Shown here one piece after another: positions 38,159-51,165 of a DNA stretch of 64,000 bases; position 1 is the stretch's first letter, and each line of letters starts with the position of its first letter. Source of the DNA: Dysidea avara (lineage: Eukaryota > Porifera > Demospongiae > Dictyoceratida > Dysideidae); assembly GCF_963678975.1 (NCBI RefSeq), contig NC_089284.1, positions 805,001 to 869,000 of the forward strand, given 5' to 3'. Below the pieces are notes generated by a model. That model was not told the origin of the DNA. It did not search any database and worked only from the letters and a program-made list of their open reading frames with translations. The position numbers were made by a program, and so were the translations under genes.

Positions 38159-38731
38159 CTTTAAAGGTCACTCCAAATAAATTCTCTGGTTAATAAATTC
38201 TCAAATAAATTCTCTTGATAAGGCCGCTCCAAAATTAAAATAAATTCCGCTCTGTTTCCAGGCATATCAAGTTCCATGCAGGCGAGTAGGTGGGTGGTCC
38301 ATTTCCATTATTTATTTTTTTTTACCTGGGCTTGATGGACTGCCCTTGCCTACCACCTCCAGCACAAAGAATGGCACGTGCTGGACAACTGAAAGAAAAA
38401 ATAAGTAGAGTATAACACAGATTATTCCATTATAACTGACTCAATAAAATAGACAGCATTTCAAGCCATTATTTGCCTGGCACAACCACAAAAAGCTGTA
38501 TAAAAGCATACTAAATGTAACAATAACACAAACATGAATTTGTGCTAACTTGGTAGCTCACTGACGCATGAGCTGACATTAGTACTATTGCAAGGTCCCT
38601 TTTACTGAGCCTGTAGCTACAGTAAGCAGAATATAATGGAAGAAAATGGAATAATGGAATATTTACTGCTAACAGTAATCAGATGTGGGTGGTGGATGGG
38701 AAACAGAGGATTTATTTGGAGTGGCCTAAAC
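38159..38731. mobile_element. element with 24-bp terminal inverted repeats
   Basis: AGGTCACTCCAAATAAATTC near the left end (38166) matches, inverted, AGGCCACTCCAAATAAATCC at the right end (about 38704-38729). The interior contains an exon-like stretch on minus at 38326-38388 but no transposase. No target duplication was clear. Confidence 0.55.
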
Positions 38732-39610
38732 TTAACTACTAGACTATCTACTGAATTTTTGTGGATCGCAAAATTACGTGGTTGAAACATATAGCTAATT
38801 CGTATAAAAAATAAGACATCTGTGAGCACAGCAAAAATGCTTCCTCGTTATGAGTGACAGCAAGCTTAACAATAGCTCTCAATAATATGGAAAATCACCC
38901 ATATGGGCGTGCATGAAATAATTAGAATTTTCATGTTTAGTGGGTTGTTAATAAGAGCAGGGCACAGTTTTAAAAATATTTCTTGTAATTTAAGGTATTG
39001 AGAATGGCTTACAACCATTAACAAGTAGATTTGCACTATAAAGTTTGTGATTTGATCATTAAATATTTTGAATGTAGCTACCCATATTGGTAATTTTTCC
39101 AAAACTTGGTCACATAATTAAAGTAGTGATTGCTGAATAGCTATAATCAATGTAATTCTCACTTGTAATTCTCACTTGTACTTAGTAGGGTATAGCTAAT
39201 TAAGTAATTACTGGCCACTGGTACAGGATACCAGTGGACCTTCAAGTGCTGAAGCAGCACTGTAAAGTTTTTAAATAAACAAAAAATAAATGAATTAGCT
39301 AAGCCTCAGAAATATATAGTTCGTTTGGTTGCAATTGGTTACTTTGACATGTACACTTGAGTGCTTTAAAACTGATTCTGAAAAAGGGTACATTTTTTCT
39401 CTGGAGCTCCCATACATTTTAAAGGAAAAAATGGCACAACTGAATTATTCCAAACTTGAAATTGTAGTTGCTTCTAGCTGCTTAAGCATTGTGTTCAAAC
39501 ATCTCATGATCCCAAAGAAAAGTTCAACCCCAGTATCAATAAAAAGCATTCTATTGCACAAATTAATGTCAATAGATTGCAGTTCCCAGAGCCCTCTTTC
39601 AGTTACCCAG
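38732..39610. other. intergenic DNA
   Basis: AT-rich, no gene or repeat structure recognised. Confidence 0.5.
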
Positions 39611-40046
39611 CACTAGGCATCATGCAGCCTATTATGCTGGCATAATTTTGAGCATAATAGGTGCCTGAAAGCATCAAGCATAATGCTAGCATAATAGGCA
39701 GAATAATTGCCATACTGTATGCAAAAATGCATGCCACAGAAAAAGGTTGACTTACAATAATACAAGAGTCGATGCCACTGATATGACATTAAGTAGTTGT
39801 TTAACATGATTGTTATTATAGTTCACAATGCAGCCAAATTCTTAATGCACAATGAGTACTTTTTACATTTAACCAGTTGTTCATAAGCCAAAGTTTATCA
39901 TTATCCATTAGAAAGTAACAAAACATGGGGACCGTGGCAAAAATTTTGAGCATAATTATGAGCATAATAAGCAAAATATTTTAGCACTGCAGCATAGCAT
40001 AATAGGCAAACTTATTTAATTAAAAGCATAATAGGCTGGTGCCTAC
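39611..40046. mobile_element. inverted-repeat element built on AGCATAATAGGC motifs
   Basis: The ends share AGGCA.CA..AGCCTATTATGCT in inverted orientation, and the motif AGCATAATAGGC or its reverse recurs at least six times inside. It is non-coding, and the repeated subterminal motif suggests a small DNA transposon derivative. Confidence 0.5.
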
Positions 40047-41589
40047 CCAGCACTTTGTGTGGCTTCCTAGCTATCAGATATATGTTACATTAATGACTCA
40101 TTGTGAATGTGACAAACTTCACACAGTGATACTAAGCAATTATGTACATATATAAACACAATAGTATCGATACGTATTTACTGAGGAGTTTCCTGGGGCT
40201 GAGGAAACCCCTTATGAAATTTTTAACTTGTAGGAAAATAATTATTAGACTATAGTTTAGGCCACTTCCTCAATTTTGATGAGGACGGGCAGTCATTACT
40301 ATTGTAGGAAGCACACAAAATCACAGCAACAATAGGTTATCTGTCACTACAAGGATTATCAAAAGCCTTCTCAAAACACTTTACTACCTTTCTGAAGTAG
40401 GAGGAAACATTTTCCATATCTGAAAATGATAACTGGCTTGTCTAAACATCACAATGCTGGCACACATGATTAATTATAGCAGTGAAGAATTTAGAGGCCG
40501 GCGGCAGGGTGGAAGGTGATGCAGGTGGGTGGGTGATGAGAAATGGCCTTAACAGCACAAACACAGAAGGAACACGTCAGTATATGTAATAAGGAAACTT
40601 ACATTGATTCCTCAATAGTGAACAAGTATCACTGAAAGATAATTAACATGAGCAGTCAGACGTATTGTAATAGAACTACTCTAATATAACTGGTGTTCAT
40701 AACTTAACACTGGTATCTTAAAATGGCGTCATAGACTTAGTAACTGAGTGGAATTTACAAAATATAATTGTGATTTTTTTTTCATTTTAATTGGAATTTA
40801 TATATGACTATTGTCAATGCCTGACCAGCCATAAACCATATAGGACTTAAAAGGGACCAAGCATTATTGAAAATAGTTTACAGCATCCATAAAATCATAA
40901 AGTTTGAAGCATCTACATAATTTGTCAGCAGCTGCCCCTAGACCTCTGCAAATCTGGAAACCACCTTGGAAGAATCTGGATATGCCTTGTCAGCCAAGAG
41001 TGACTAAAATTTAGCCTATTAATTTGAACATTATGTACTACTAGCAAACAGAAATATTTAGTGTTTGATATATTGTCATGCAAACAAGTTACAAATGTGT
41101 GTATAAATATGTCATATTATCTGTACCTTGTAAGTTGCTACAAGAAATAACTTTCCACTGAAATCATCAAACTTTTAATGAACTCACTTTGTCTCGTCCC
41201 ATTTATATTATGTGTTACCTATGTGGGGTCCCTCCTTGTTTCAATGCCACGTGACTCTAAATTGTGCTGTTTAATTGGTTACAAAATAGGTAAAATCAGT
41301 TACAAAATTGGTTAAAGCGGTTACAAAAATCATGTTGTTTATCCTATCGTCTACACAAATATGACCATACTATATCTTTTACATTGGTTGAAGTTTCCTT
41401 ATCAACTTTAACTCTGTTTGTATATTGTTTGTTAGACACCTCAAATATCATAGCATAATGGTCATTTTGTATTAGTAATAATTTTGAAGTGTTAACTGAA
41501 ATGGGATATACTAGATGCTCAGCATTAGTTAGCTAGATATATCGTTAATCAGTTAACCGATTCAGATTCAAACAAGCTCACAAAACTGA
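40047..41589. other. intergenic DNA
   Basis: No gene recognised. At about 41270-41330 a short unit (GGTTACAAAATAGGTAAAATC-like) is repeated three times with differences. Confidence 0.45.
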
Positions 41590-42065
41590 CTGGTTGGATA
41601 TAGCGGTACTTCTTGATAATTCCCATTGGGGAGATCAAAATCACCCACAACAATAGTGGGGAAACGGGTATTAGTTAGGTTAGATAGATGCTCACAACAG
41701 CTGTTGAAATAGCTACACTAATAATGGTGAGATTGGTATGGTTATAATCTCCACAGTGACACCTTCAATGTCAGGTAGGGTATTAAGCAGCTTACTTTTA
41801 AAGTCATTCCTAACAGCCAGCAAAATACCACCTTCACAAGAACTTCTATCCCGTTAATAAATGGTATAACCCTTGGGTAAAATTTCATTGTCCCAAATAG
41901 TCATATGAGAACCAGGTCTTTGTAATTGCAGTAGATGATCCATAAAAACATACCCTTGGAGTGGCTTAAGCTCATTGTGAATTAATGTATAAAATTTTAC
42001 AATTAGAGTTACAATGTAGTCATGCGGTGGTCCTTGCAGTGGACCCCTTTGCTCTCTTATCATCT
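41590..42065 (-). pseudogene. LINE endonuclease fragment (CR1-like)
   Basis: On minus, broken frames read DNEILPKGYTIY, then SCEGGILLAVRNDFKSKLLN and VVGDFDLPNGNY, in the order expected for an APE-type LINE endonuclease. A stop falls between the first two blocks. Neither end of the element is apparent, so it is a decayed internal piece. Confidence 0.65.
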
Positions 42066-43058
42066 TAATTGTCTAACATCCATATCAACAGAGAATATTT
42101 AAGCTTCATTAGGAGTACTAACATATATATTGTACAACATTATTAAAAACTTCTGCATGTATATACCTTGTTAGAAAAAAGCAATCTAGATATTCATATT
42201 TTAATTAATATGCCTTCAGTTAGTGCCAGCCTGAATTAGCTTCCAACACTCCTTTGCATTGGGTAATTGATTTTAAGGAAATTCTCCTCTATAGGCTAGC
42301 AGATTTACAACATCAGTGTGTTTACTAGGTAGTGTGGAATCTCCATTTGTACCAACCTAAGGTAGGTGCCCTGATAATATCTTTTACTAAAAGTGCAGTG
42401 CATGGTTTCATCCAAATCTTTTAAAAATAAGTTGTAGGTTAGCAGAGCTTTTGAGCAATCCATACATAATAACATTGTATTTTCCTGCCTTGGTTTGTGT
42501 CTACAATTATGTTTAGTTTTGTTGTCCTTTTTTTTTCTTATGTCACTCCAACAAAGAGGAACAGCATTGTGCTGACTGTTGTGGGTATTGATAAAAAAAT
42601 AAATCAACCAATCAATAGGTGCGTGCTGCCATAGCATTTTTAGATGCCGCTACCATTGCACATCAGTGCAGCATATATACAGCACTCCAGTGTATTTATA
42701 GAACAATGGTGGAACAAGAGCAAGGCATGCACATGCCCCCTCCCCCACCCCCTCCTCATAAAATATAATGCAAAGATCAAGATGATCTACTTTATTTATT
42801 TTTGTTTTGTTTTAATTGTATAGTGTCATGCAATGTAGATTGTATGCATGTATCATGTGGTGTACCATTGCATGTGTGTCTCTCTACCATAGAAAAATAA
42901 CCGGTAGCTTAAATCATCAATTAATCAATAGAGCAATCAGTAAAATACTCTATAATAAAACAATCACCATATGCATGTAAGTACAATATGTAACACTTTT
43001 TTCCAGCTGAGTATGAAATAGTTTGCATCTGAGCTGATTCTGCAGCACCAACCCATGG
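42066..43058. other. intergenic DNA
   Basis: May include more of the decayed LINE up to about 42640 on minus, but I cannot support a domain there. Nothing else recognised. Confidence 0.4.
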
Positions 43059-43066
43059 GCATGCAC

Positions 43067-43964
43067 CAGTGTTTATTCTAGGATTTCTTGTTTGGGGGGA
43101 ATCAGGAATTTGGGGGGTGACCAGCTGAAAGCCTACATATAGTTGTTCAAGTTTACAATTACGTAAAAGGTTGAAATAGTAAACTGGTTAGTCATTTAAG
43201 ACTGTGTCATGAGTGTTAATTTTGATTTTAGTGTGATTGGGTGCAGTGCTACTGTTGGTAGAGCTTGATGCATGAGTGTAGTAGTGATGACATAATGATG
43301 TAATATTTTTAGGACAGCCATGTACACTTCATGTACGTAATTATTCTATATTAGTAGTGCACTACATTATTTTGTTGAATCTGTTGAATAAAAAAATTGT
43401 GTGGGATCATGTATTGACCATTATTGTATGATATCACCAAGCACTAGCAAATTAAAAGATCTGCATGGGTGGATGTCTTCCAAGAAATTTAATTAGGCTA
43501 TATTTGAAATAAATATTAGGGTATTTTTGTGGTTATGGAAATTTTAAAAAATCAGATTAAATTGGTGGGCATATTTTCTGGCTGCTCATGCCAGGGGACA
43601 CGCATTTTGACAGTTAAGCATGCTATTTACAAAAAAAAACAAAAAACAAGAAACTTGGACTCTCAGGTATTGAATAGCCATCATGTCTGTAGGAACTTTT
43701 GTTGGTTATATATGTACCCTAGGAGACTTTTAAAAATTAAATGAACTGATACTAAATCTGAGAGCATTTTAAGGTTGCATTCACAATTTTTAATCTGGGA
43801 AAATGTTACATATTAAAACACTCTGAGATTGAATCTGAGTGCATTTTGATAAATTTTGGGTGTCATTTAAAAGACAAACTCAACCTAAAGTGTCACTCAC
43901 AATTTTAGGGAGATTTTAGGGGGGGAAAGTTCCCCCCCCCCTAACAGCCCTAGAATAAACACTG
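43067..43964. mobile_element. hAT-type non-autonomous element (MITE)
   Basis: An 898-bp unit with 16-bp terminal inverted repeats CAGTGTTTATTCTAGG and a perfect 8-bp target duplication, GCATGCAC at 43059-43066 and 43965-43972. CAGTG...CACTG ends with 8-bp duplications are typical of hAT elements. A G-tract just inside the left end (43095-43101) and a G/C-tract at the right (43919-43940) extend the imperfect inverted similarity. No transposase remains. Confidence 0.88.
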
Positions 43965-43972
43965 GCATGCAC

Positions 43973-45389
43973 ACTTAGCTATGATAGCCTGCTAGGATTT
44001 TTTCTTGCAAATTAAATTCACTTGGTCCTTTATCTGTATGCCATTCTATTTACTTTACTGGAACTCATGACTGTCACTGATCTCTAAAATTAATGCAGCC
44101 TTTGGACTACTTAGATATGGTTTAGATACTTCTCTACATAAAAATGTAGTCCTGAAACATATAAAATACCTTTATAGCTTCTGGGGGGGGGCTATTCTCC
44201 CCAAAGTCCAATCAGGGACAGATCCAGGGGGTTTCTGCGGTTACCAGAAACTGGTCAAATATATTCAGGCAAATTTTACATTTAGCATATATATAATTCA
44301 GATCAGAATACTTCCATAAAGCAGTCAACTACCCTAATAGAACAGTTACATTAATTTTGTTATTTATTTTACCCATCATGATATCTCAAAGTATAATTAA
44401 GACCAGAAAATTTTCCTGTGGACATGTATGCCCCCAGAATGTCTGTTGTACACCTCAAACTTCACATAGCTCCTTTTCTTAATTCTTTATAAAAAAATTG
44501 CATTATACCAGCAGAAGCAAGCACAAGTATCCCAATTCCTAACACATTTTTAAAATGTCAACTTTATATTATACAGATTTTTTGGTATTACCAGATTCTG
44601 TGGTACTATAATGCTAGATGTTTGATTAATAGTGATTATGTAATCTTTCTAATCGTTATTAGTTTCTATCTCAACAACACATAATTATGAAGGGGAAGTA
44701 TGCTCCCAGACCCCTTAAATGTGTATATATGCAACAGCTGTCACCAATTTATTCGTGAAGCCGCCCCCTGCCTTATATAGCAAAACCAGTTAACCTGGTC
44801 ACGTCATCCCTTGCCAAACCATGGACTACTACTGAGTGTCTCTCTCTCTTTACATGAAGCACATGCAAATCAACAGTTACCCTACCCAGTTAGTAGCTAG
44901 TCTATCTTTTTGCATAATTATTAATTAATTAGTTGATTCATTATTATTATTATTACTGGGCAGGCAGTAATTACTGATTATGCCCATGAAGGGAAGAGAC
45001 ACTACGTACGTATTATTAGTTTCAAATGATTAGCTAACTAGTCAATTATTTCAATTATTATAGGAATCACATCCATTTTCATTGATAGTTCTTGGGAAAT
45101 AGCTAGTTAGCTATTTTGATATGCATGCTCAGGTGTTTATGCTTTTGGATAAACAAAATAAAATGGACAGAAGTGGTGGTGAGTGTTTCTGGTTATCTTC
45201 AAGAAATGTTGCGGTATAAGTTGACACAGTTGCACCTACTGCCATATCAAAGATGGGGTCTATGGTCACACGCTATCCAGAAAAAATGGCTGCATCTCCC
45301 ATGAAGTGCTACACATGCGATACTTCATTATCCAGGAATCTAGCTGTTGTCCCAGTGTAAATAATATGTCAAAAGAGGCCAAACTCAGC
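43973..45389. other. intergenic DNA
   Basis: No gene recognised. A short block at about 44208-44255 (GACAGATCCAGGGGGTTTCT..) resembles the repeat ends seen at 46870 and 50130 and part of 61010-61030. Contains a short TTA/ATT microsatellite near 44940. Confidence 0.45.
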
Positions 45390-45640
45390 CTGCATGTTGT
45401 TATTACTGTACAAAAACTCAAGATTGAGTATACATTGTAAAAAAAAAGAAAGAAAGGTTCAATTTTGCTTTTTGAATACCGGTGCATGTGTTAGCTGGTA
45501 AGCTGTTCCAAAGTCTATAATGGCACTTGGATAAATGAATGCTTACAATGAGTTTATTTGCACCTGCCTAAATTGTATTGGTGACCCTTTGTAACACTGG
45601 TAGCTAGCTGTACGTATCTATCATTCTTCCTCAGATCCTG
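45390..45640 (-). pseudogene. LINE reverse-transcriptase C-terminal fragment
   Basis: Minus-strand pieces such as FIYPSAIID and a following LWNSLPANTCT match the conserved end of CR1-like LINE polymerases (phrase of the type FFP.AI..WN.LP). The frame shifts between them, and only about 80 residues' worth remains. Confidence 0.55.
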
Positions 45641-46029
45641 AGCTAGGTGTGCATCTCCACTGAGGGACAATTTTTAAATAGATTATTCAATAATGGCTGC
45701 TAAGAAACAGTTTTCTACTTATCCATCAGCTAGATCTCTGTATGTGAAAGCTAACAAACAGTTGCTGAATAATACCAACTTCATGCAAATACTTTCTTTT
45801 CAGTCTAAGGTTTACATATTCTGCTCAGTGAACTTGAGACCTCCTGTAGAACGTGGAACAATTGTTGTCACCAGGTCAATTGTTGACCAGCTGCAATGTC
45901 ATTTGAATATTCAGTGCAATACAAAATGTACGCCCCACTATACTGCTCATGCATGCATGTCCTCCAGTTTCATTATCTCAGCAAAGATATAGTTACCAGG
46001 TACTTCCATCTTTAGTCACTATATTGTAG

Positions 46030-46804
46030 CAGGGGCTAAAAAGGGGGCTAGTTGTGGCCAAAAAGCTAGTTGTAAGTGACTTTTGGCTAGTTGTAAATGC
46101 ATGGTGATTGGGCTAGTTGCAAAAGTCAGGCTAAAAAGCAAGCTGCACCACAGAGAAACATAACCTCAAAGTTACGTATAATATTATTATGCGCAAGTGT
46201 GTGTAGCTTAAATCTCTTACAGGGATTTGGCTAAAAGTACCTCAAGATCCTATCTTGAGATAGCTATTTTTCAAAAAAATTTCTCCACTCCACTCTTTGA
46301 TTATAGGTTGCCTTACAATTATATAGTCATAGTTACTTTTATTACAGTCACAATTTCCCTAAAATCTAGCTAATAAAACAATAGTTTATTTTAAAAAACT
46401 ACTTTCAAACCCTGTAACTATCAGGCTGCCTCTATACATAGTTCTTTTTATCCTTTCAATTCACCATTTCCTTAAAACATCCAGATTTCAGTGATCTCTC
46501 TCAAATTGTTTCCAGATTCAATCTCCTCACAGTTGAATTTCAAAAATTTCCTAGGGCCCCAGCCCCCTTTTGGCCATCCACTGACACTTCACAAGTTCTC
46601 TCTTCACTACTTTAGCTATTTAGACAATCACAACAATAATTATAGAGTACAATACATAATATCAAGAGTTAATAATATTTATATTAACTCTTGATAATAT
46701 TATATACATCAAACATGAATGCAAAATTTTGTTTACATTTGTAACCATCCCCCCTCCGTTCTCAAGTCTGGCTATAGTTGTAAAGTTTTTTTAGCCACTG
46801 CTTT
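46030..46804. mobile_element. possible MITE with CAGNGGCTAAAAA ends
   Basis: CAGGGGCTAAAAAGGGGG at the left faces an inverted CAGTGGCTAAAAAAAC at the right. The flanking 8-mers agree at only 5 of 8 positions, so the target duplication is decayed or the pairing is wrong. A 46650-46705 palindrome (AATATCAAGAGTTAAT and its complement) lies inside. Confidence 0.4.
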
Positions 46805-47464
46805 GTGGAAGCTTTGTCAGTTTATCATTTCTTTTTATCTATGCCAACTTGCGAGTCAGTGAGTCATCTCAGTGACGGATACATGGGGGTTGCAATGGTT
46901 TGAGTTGAAACCCCTCTGAAAAAAGTGCATGCTCCTCTAATTTAATTACAATTAATGTGAATGATAAAATCCAGGCCTGCCAACCTAGGAAACAGAAAAA
47001 CCTTGAGACTTGGTCTTGACATCCAGAATGGACTACTGTATCTGCATTATTATAGGCAGACACAGCAAGTTGCATGCCCATATAATGGGCAGATAGGCCA
47101 CCTTTACCATACCGTAACACATATACACATGCCCATCTTCATATGGGCATCAATATAGCATTTAAAACATATTTTGCATCACTAATCTATGCATGGAATA
47201 TCTAGACCTGCAGTAAATGTGTGCACGAGTCTTAGTTCACCAGCTAGCTAAATGTACTTACTTGGAAGTCACTGTGTTGAAAGTGAAACAGTTACTCTTT
47301 TATTCAGTGCTGTGAAGTTGTAACACGTGACTGGACTATGGAACATTCTTGATATAAGCCATTAGGTGCTTATAATATCACGTGATGACTTAGCGGAGAT
47401 GTGTCAATTTCATCCTAGAGGCTGAAAGCAAATAAAATACTCCAGACACATAGCACATACCCCC

Positions 47465-49310
47465 CCCGTACATACTTATTATTATTATTTTATTTATTTA
47501 TTTATTATTGCTTTATGGTGTAAACACACCAAAGGTCTGTTGGTAACATGTACCAACAGCCGCGAAAGTACATTACATTACATTACTTATTTACCTACTT
47601 ACTTACTTACTTATATACACACATACATACAGATTATACAAGTAGTTCAGGTTTAAGGTGGGTGGACGTGACTGGTGGCATCTTGAGCAAGGACAGAGAT
47701 AGTGTAATGAGCAATTGTTGCTATCTTCAAAGTTAGTTATAAAATGATCCCAGAGAAAAGTTTTTAGTTTTGATTTTAGCAGAGGAAACGTTAGATCCAA
47801 GTTAAGGATAGGCATGGAATTCCAGAGAGTTGGTAATCTATGGAAATAAGAATGTCTAGATACGTTATTTAAATGATGAGGGATGATCAATTTGTTGCTG
47901 GTGCCGGATCTAGTATTAGCTGAGCTGAAGTTGATATGATCATGAATATTGAACTGTTTAGATTGTACCTTGATTGATTTGATTGCAAATAATATATCTT
48001 GTAACTCGAACAGGTACATCAGAGGAAGGATCCTTAGTTTTACTAGACGGGTTTTGTAACTACTGGTGTAATCATTTAATAGATACTTAGTGGCACGGCG
48101 CTGGATTTGCTCAAGAGTTAAAATGTCTTTCATCAGGTGTGGACGCCATAGTTGGGTGCAATAGAGCAGCTGAGATCGAACCATTGAAATATATAATGTG
48201 ACCAATGTAGAAGTAGAATGGGTAGAAGCAATAGTACGACGTATTAGTCCCAATACCTTGTATGCACGAGCAGAGATTGATTTGTAGTGTTTGTCCCAAC
48301 TTAGATTCTCAGATAATATGAGCCCTAAGTCCTTGTGTGAGTCATTATGTGGTATAGTAATATCCGAAATGGTGTAGGTGGTTTCTAACTTGCGTTTAAA
48401 TGATAAATGTACGAATTTTTTTAGATTAAAACTCAGATCTGTCTCTCTGGACCAAGTAAATAAAGCGATGATATCTTCTTGCAGAGTGTTGTAGTCAGAT
48501 ATAGTACAGATGTGCATGAAACACTTGGTATCATTGGCAAATTTTAGGAGTTGGCTTTGGTGTATATATGATGTCATGTCATTTATATAAATTAGAAATA
48601 GCACGGGGCCAAGTATGCTGCCCTGGGGCACACCTGAGAGAACTGGCAGTAAATCGGAGTAACAGTTGTTGATGCAAACACGTTGATATCGATCAGTCAG
48701 ATATTCCCGGAACCAAGCCCAGAGTGTACCAGTTATTCCAGCAGACCAAAGCTTGTTGAGCAAGATGGCATGGGATACGGTATCGAAGGCTTTACTGATA
48801 TCGAAGTACACCACATCAGTTTGTGAGGGGCTGTTAATTATGTCAGTAGTCTAGGAAAATTAGCATTTGTTGTAAGGTTGAACAGTTTTTAGTGAAACCA
48901 AACTGAGAACAACTAATATATTTACTAATGTGAGTGATAATTTTGTTGTAGATTAGTCTTTCAAGAACTTTAGATGTGTTGGATAGGAGCGAGATGGGAC
49001 GATAATTTCTTACAGAACAATGGTCGCCAGCTTTGAAGATGGGTATTACTTTGTGAATTTTCCAGCTAGAAGGTAAGGTGGCATGACGTAGTGACATGGA
49101 AAACAGATGATGTAGTGGCTCACACAGAGGTCCAGCACAGCTGTGAAGTACTTTAGGAGCAATTCTGTCAATGCCGCAAGATTTCTCAACATCTAATGAA
49201 ATGAGAGCTTCGAAAACATCAGTGACAGTAATAGTTATGGAGTTTAAGGATTCATGTGTGGCTGGGTAATTGTCATGGTTTGCTGGTGAAGATGAATTGT
49301 GAAAAAAAAA
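47465..49310 (-). mobile_element. 5'-truncated CR1-like LINE, reverse transcriptase and 3' tail
   Basis: Minus-strand reverse transcriptase in two frames. 48843-49310 carries SCGIDRIAPKVL, IPIFKAGDHCSVRNYRPISL and a QFGFTKNCST block. 47603-48814 carries VYFDISKAFDTVSH, SGVPQGSILGPVLFLIYIND, the catalytic motif as KFANDTK, and the C-terminal thumb (LEQIQRRATKYL, RLPTLWNSMP). A frameshift separates the halves near 48850, and the usual FADD aspartate is Asn, so it is inactive. The 3' tail has a CTGTTGGTACATGTTACCAACAG hairpin (47537-47560 region) and ends in ATTT/TTA simple repeats, as in CR1/L2-type elements. Confidence 0.85.
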
Positions 49311-50769
49311 ACCCCATTTGTATAGGCTACAAACCCAGCTGGGAAAGCAGGTACTCTTGTGTGACGTGCACACCAAGCGTTTCAGGGTTGGTATTCTGAT
49401 CAGAGTTCTGACCGCTTAAAATCAACTCCAGATCTTACTCCAAATACTCTCCAATGCATCGGTATTAAATAGAAGGCCCAAGACGAATCCTTGCCACAAT
49501 GCCCGCCTTTATAGTCACGTGATCTTGCCTCTATTATTGTTAGTTGTGCCACAATTACGTAACTGGGGAAATCCCCTGAGAACTGGAAAAGGCTAGGAAA
49601 GGGCATTCTGAGAGTTTTGACTCTGGCCTGAGCTTGAAAGTGAAAGAAATCGTGAGTTTTACGGTGATGATCCGTGAGAATTGGTAGGTTTAACTAAAAA
49701 TCCGTGAGTTTAGAGCTACTGCTTGTGAGACCTTGAGTTTGGTAGTGAAATCGTGAGTCTCACGGTAAATCCGTGAGGGTTGGCAGGCCTGAAAATCATC
49801 AACAGTTGTGCATAGCTAGTGTATCACATTAGGAACTGTTCTACTGGCCAAACTTCAATTTACCTCTGAAATCACTAAAAATGGCATTACAGCGTTTGAA
49901 GCGTGTTAAGCGCCTCTAAAATAATTATCGTTTTAGTACCGGTACTCTTGTTTCAAAACTTTCCACGAAGGTCTGGATCAACTATGAAATAATATTTTGG
50001 AGTGATTTTTGTGATTCACTAAAAAGTGTAGCTATAGCCACTGAGCTAAAAGACTGAGTTAATAACCCCAGCTGCATGGACTATAGCTATAAGTGGGATC
50101 ATGCACAGTTATTGAAAACTTCCTGAACCTGAAACCCCCCTAGATCCGCCACTGCACAATTCAGTCCAATGAATGTAGCAGCTACTGGCTCAGTCTAGCG
50201 GCTCAGTCTCATAAGCAAAGTATGGTAGATCTAAGTCAGTACCAGCAGAACTCGAGGCAGAACTAGATTAGCTGAACATTCTTAACTGTACTAGCTATGA
50301 AACCCTCGATTAGTGTGCTGGGTAATCGTTCTGTTGGAATCATTTCCTTGTCAGCATCAAAGGTGTCAGTGCAGAAATTCTATAGTGCCTCAAAAACTAT
50401 ATTTATAGCTATGGCAAGGTGTGTCCTACTTAGAACTCACTGAATCTTGTAATTCTATTAATAAATAGTTGTAGCTATAGTTATTATATTTCTCACCCTT
50501 CATGTTAGCTAGTTAGTTTTATGTTTGAGTCTATGAGCATCATTCTAAGTAGTAAGCCCCTGCCTCTTTATTGCAGTCATAAAGGCACTGCCAAGTAGCC
50601 TTACTTTCAATGCATGGACTATAGCTAGCTGGCCAGCTACAAACTATACACAAATTCCAGTGCATATAGCTTTGGTAATAAATCAGTGGTTTGTTATGAT
50701 GGCATTTGAAGTCATCAAAAACACATTAAATAAGAAAGATTTCATAATGCATACATATTAGTACTACTG
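49311..50769. other. intergenic DNA with repeat fragments
   Basis: 49610-49790 holds several copies of a degenerate TCCGTGAG/ATCGTGAG motif. 50128-50152 (CCCCCCTAGATCCGCCACTG) is an inverted match to the repeat end at 46870-46890 (CAGTGACGGATACATGGGGG), as in hAT-like element ends. No gene seen. Confidence 0.45.
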
Positions 50770-51165
50770 ATTTAGCTACCCTTGATCAGAGAAAGGTTGA
50801 AAAGGTACAACGTAGAGTTACCCGTCTCCTCCCATCATTACATGACAAATCCTATACCGGTTGAGAGGTTGCCATGCACTAGCTACTATATATCCTTGCC
50901 ATCACTGTTGACTGCCAGAGGGTGCAATTTTTCTATACAAAATTCTTTAAACCGACTACTTCAGCTCTGACCGCTTTACTAATCTATACACCTACTCCAC
51001 TACTACTACCAGGGGGCACCAATTTAAATTGTTCAGCAACATTCAAGATTATTATGCAGATCAAATTCATCATGTACTTTATGAACATGCAGAGTGCATT
51101 GGAAGTGTACTTCAATTAATGTCATTGTTATTAGTGCTTTTAAATCGCTGTTAGATATTTACTTT
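50770..51165 (+). pseudogene. LINE reverse-transcriptase C-terminal fragment
   Basis: Broken plus-strand frames contain KVEKVQRRVTRLLPSLHDKS, a TRGHQF-like stretch near 51010 and ISAFKSLLD near 51140, the order of the end of CR1-like LINE polymerases. Several stops and frame changes. Strand is opposite to the 47465-49310 copy. Confidence 0.6.

Noticed and set aside
46870-50152. One large hAT element with ends CAGTGACGGAT and CAGTGGCGGAT enclosing the LINE
   Set aside because: The ends are similar but the flanking 8-mers (AGTCATCT and CACAATTC) do not match, so pairing them as one element is not supported.
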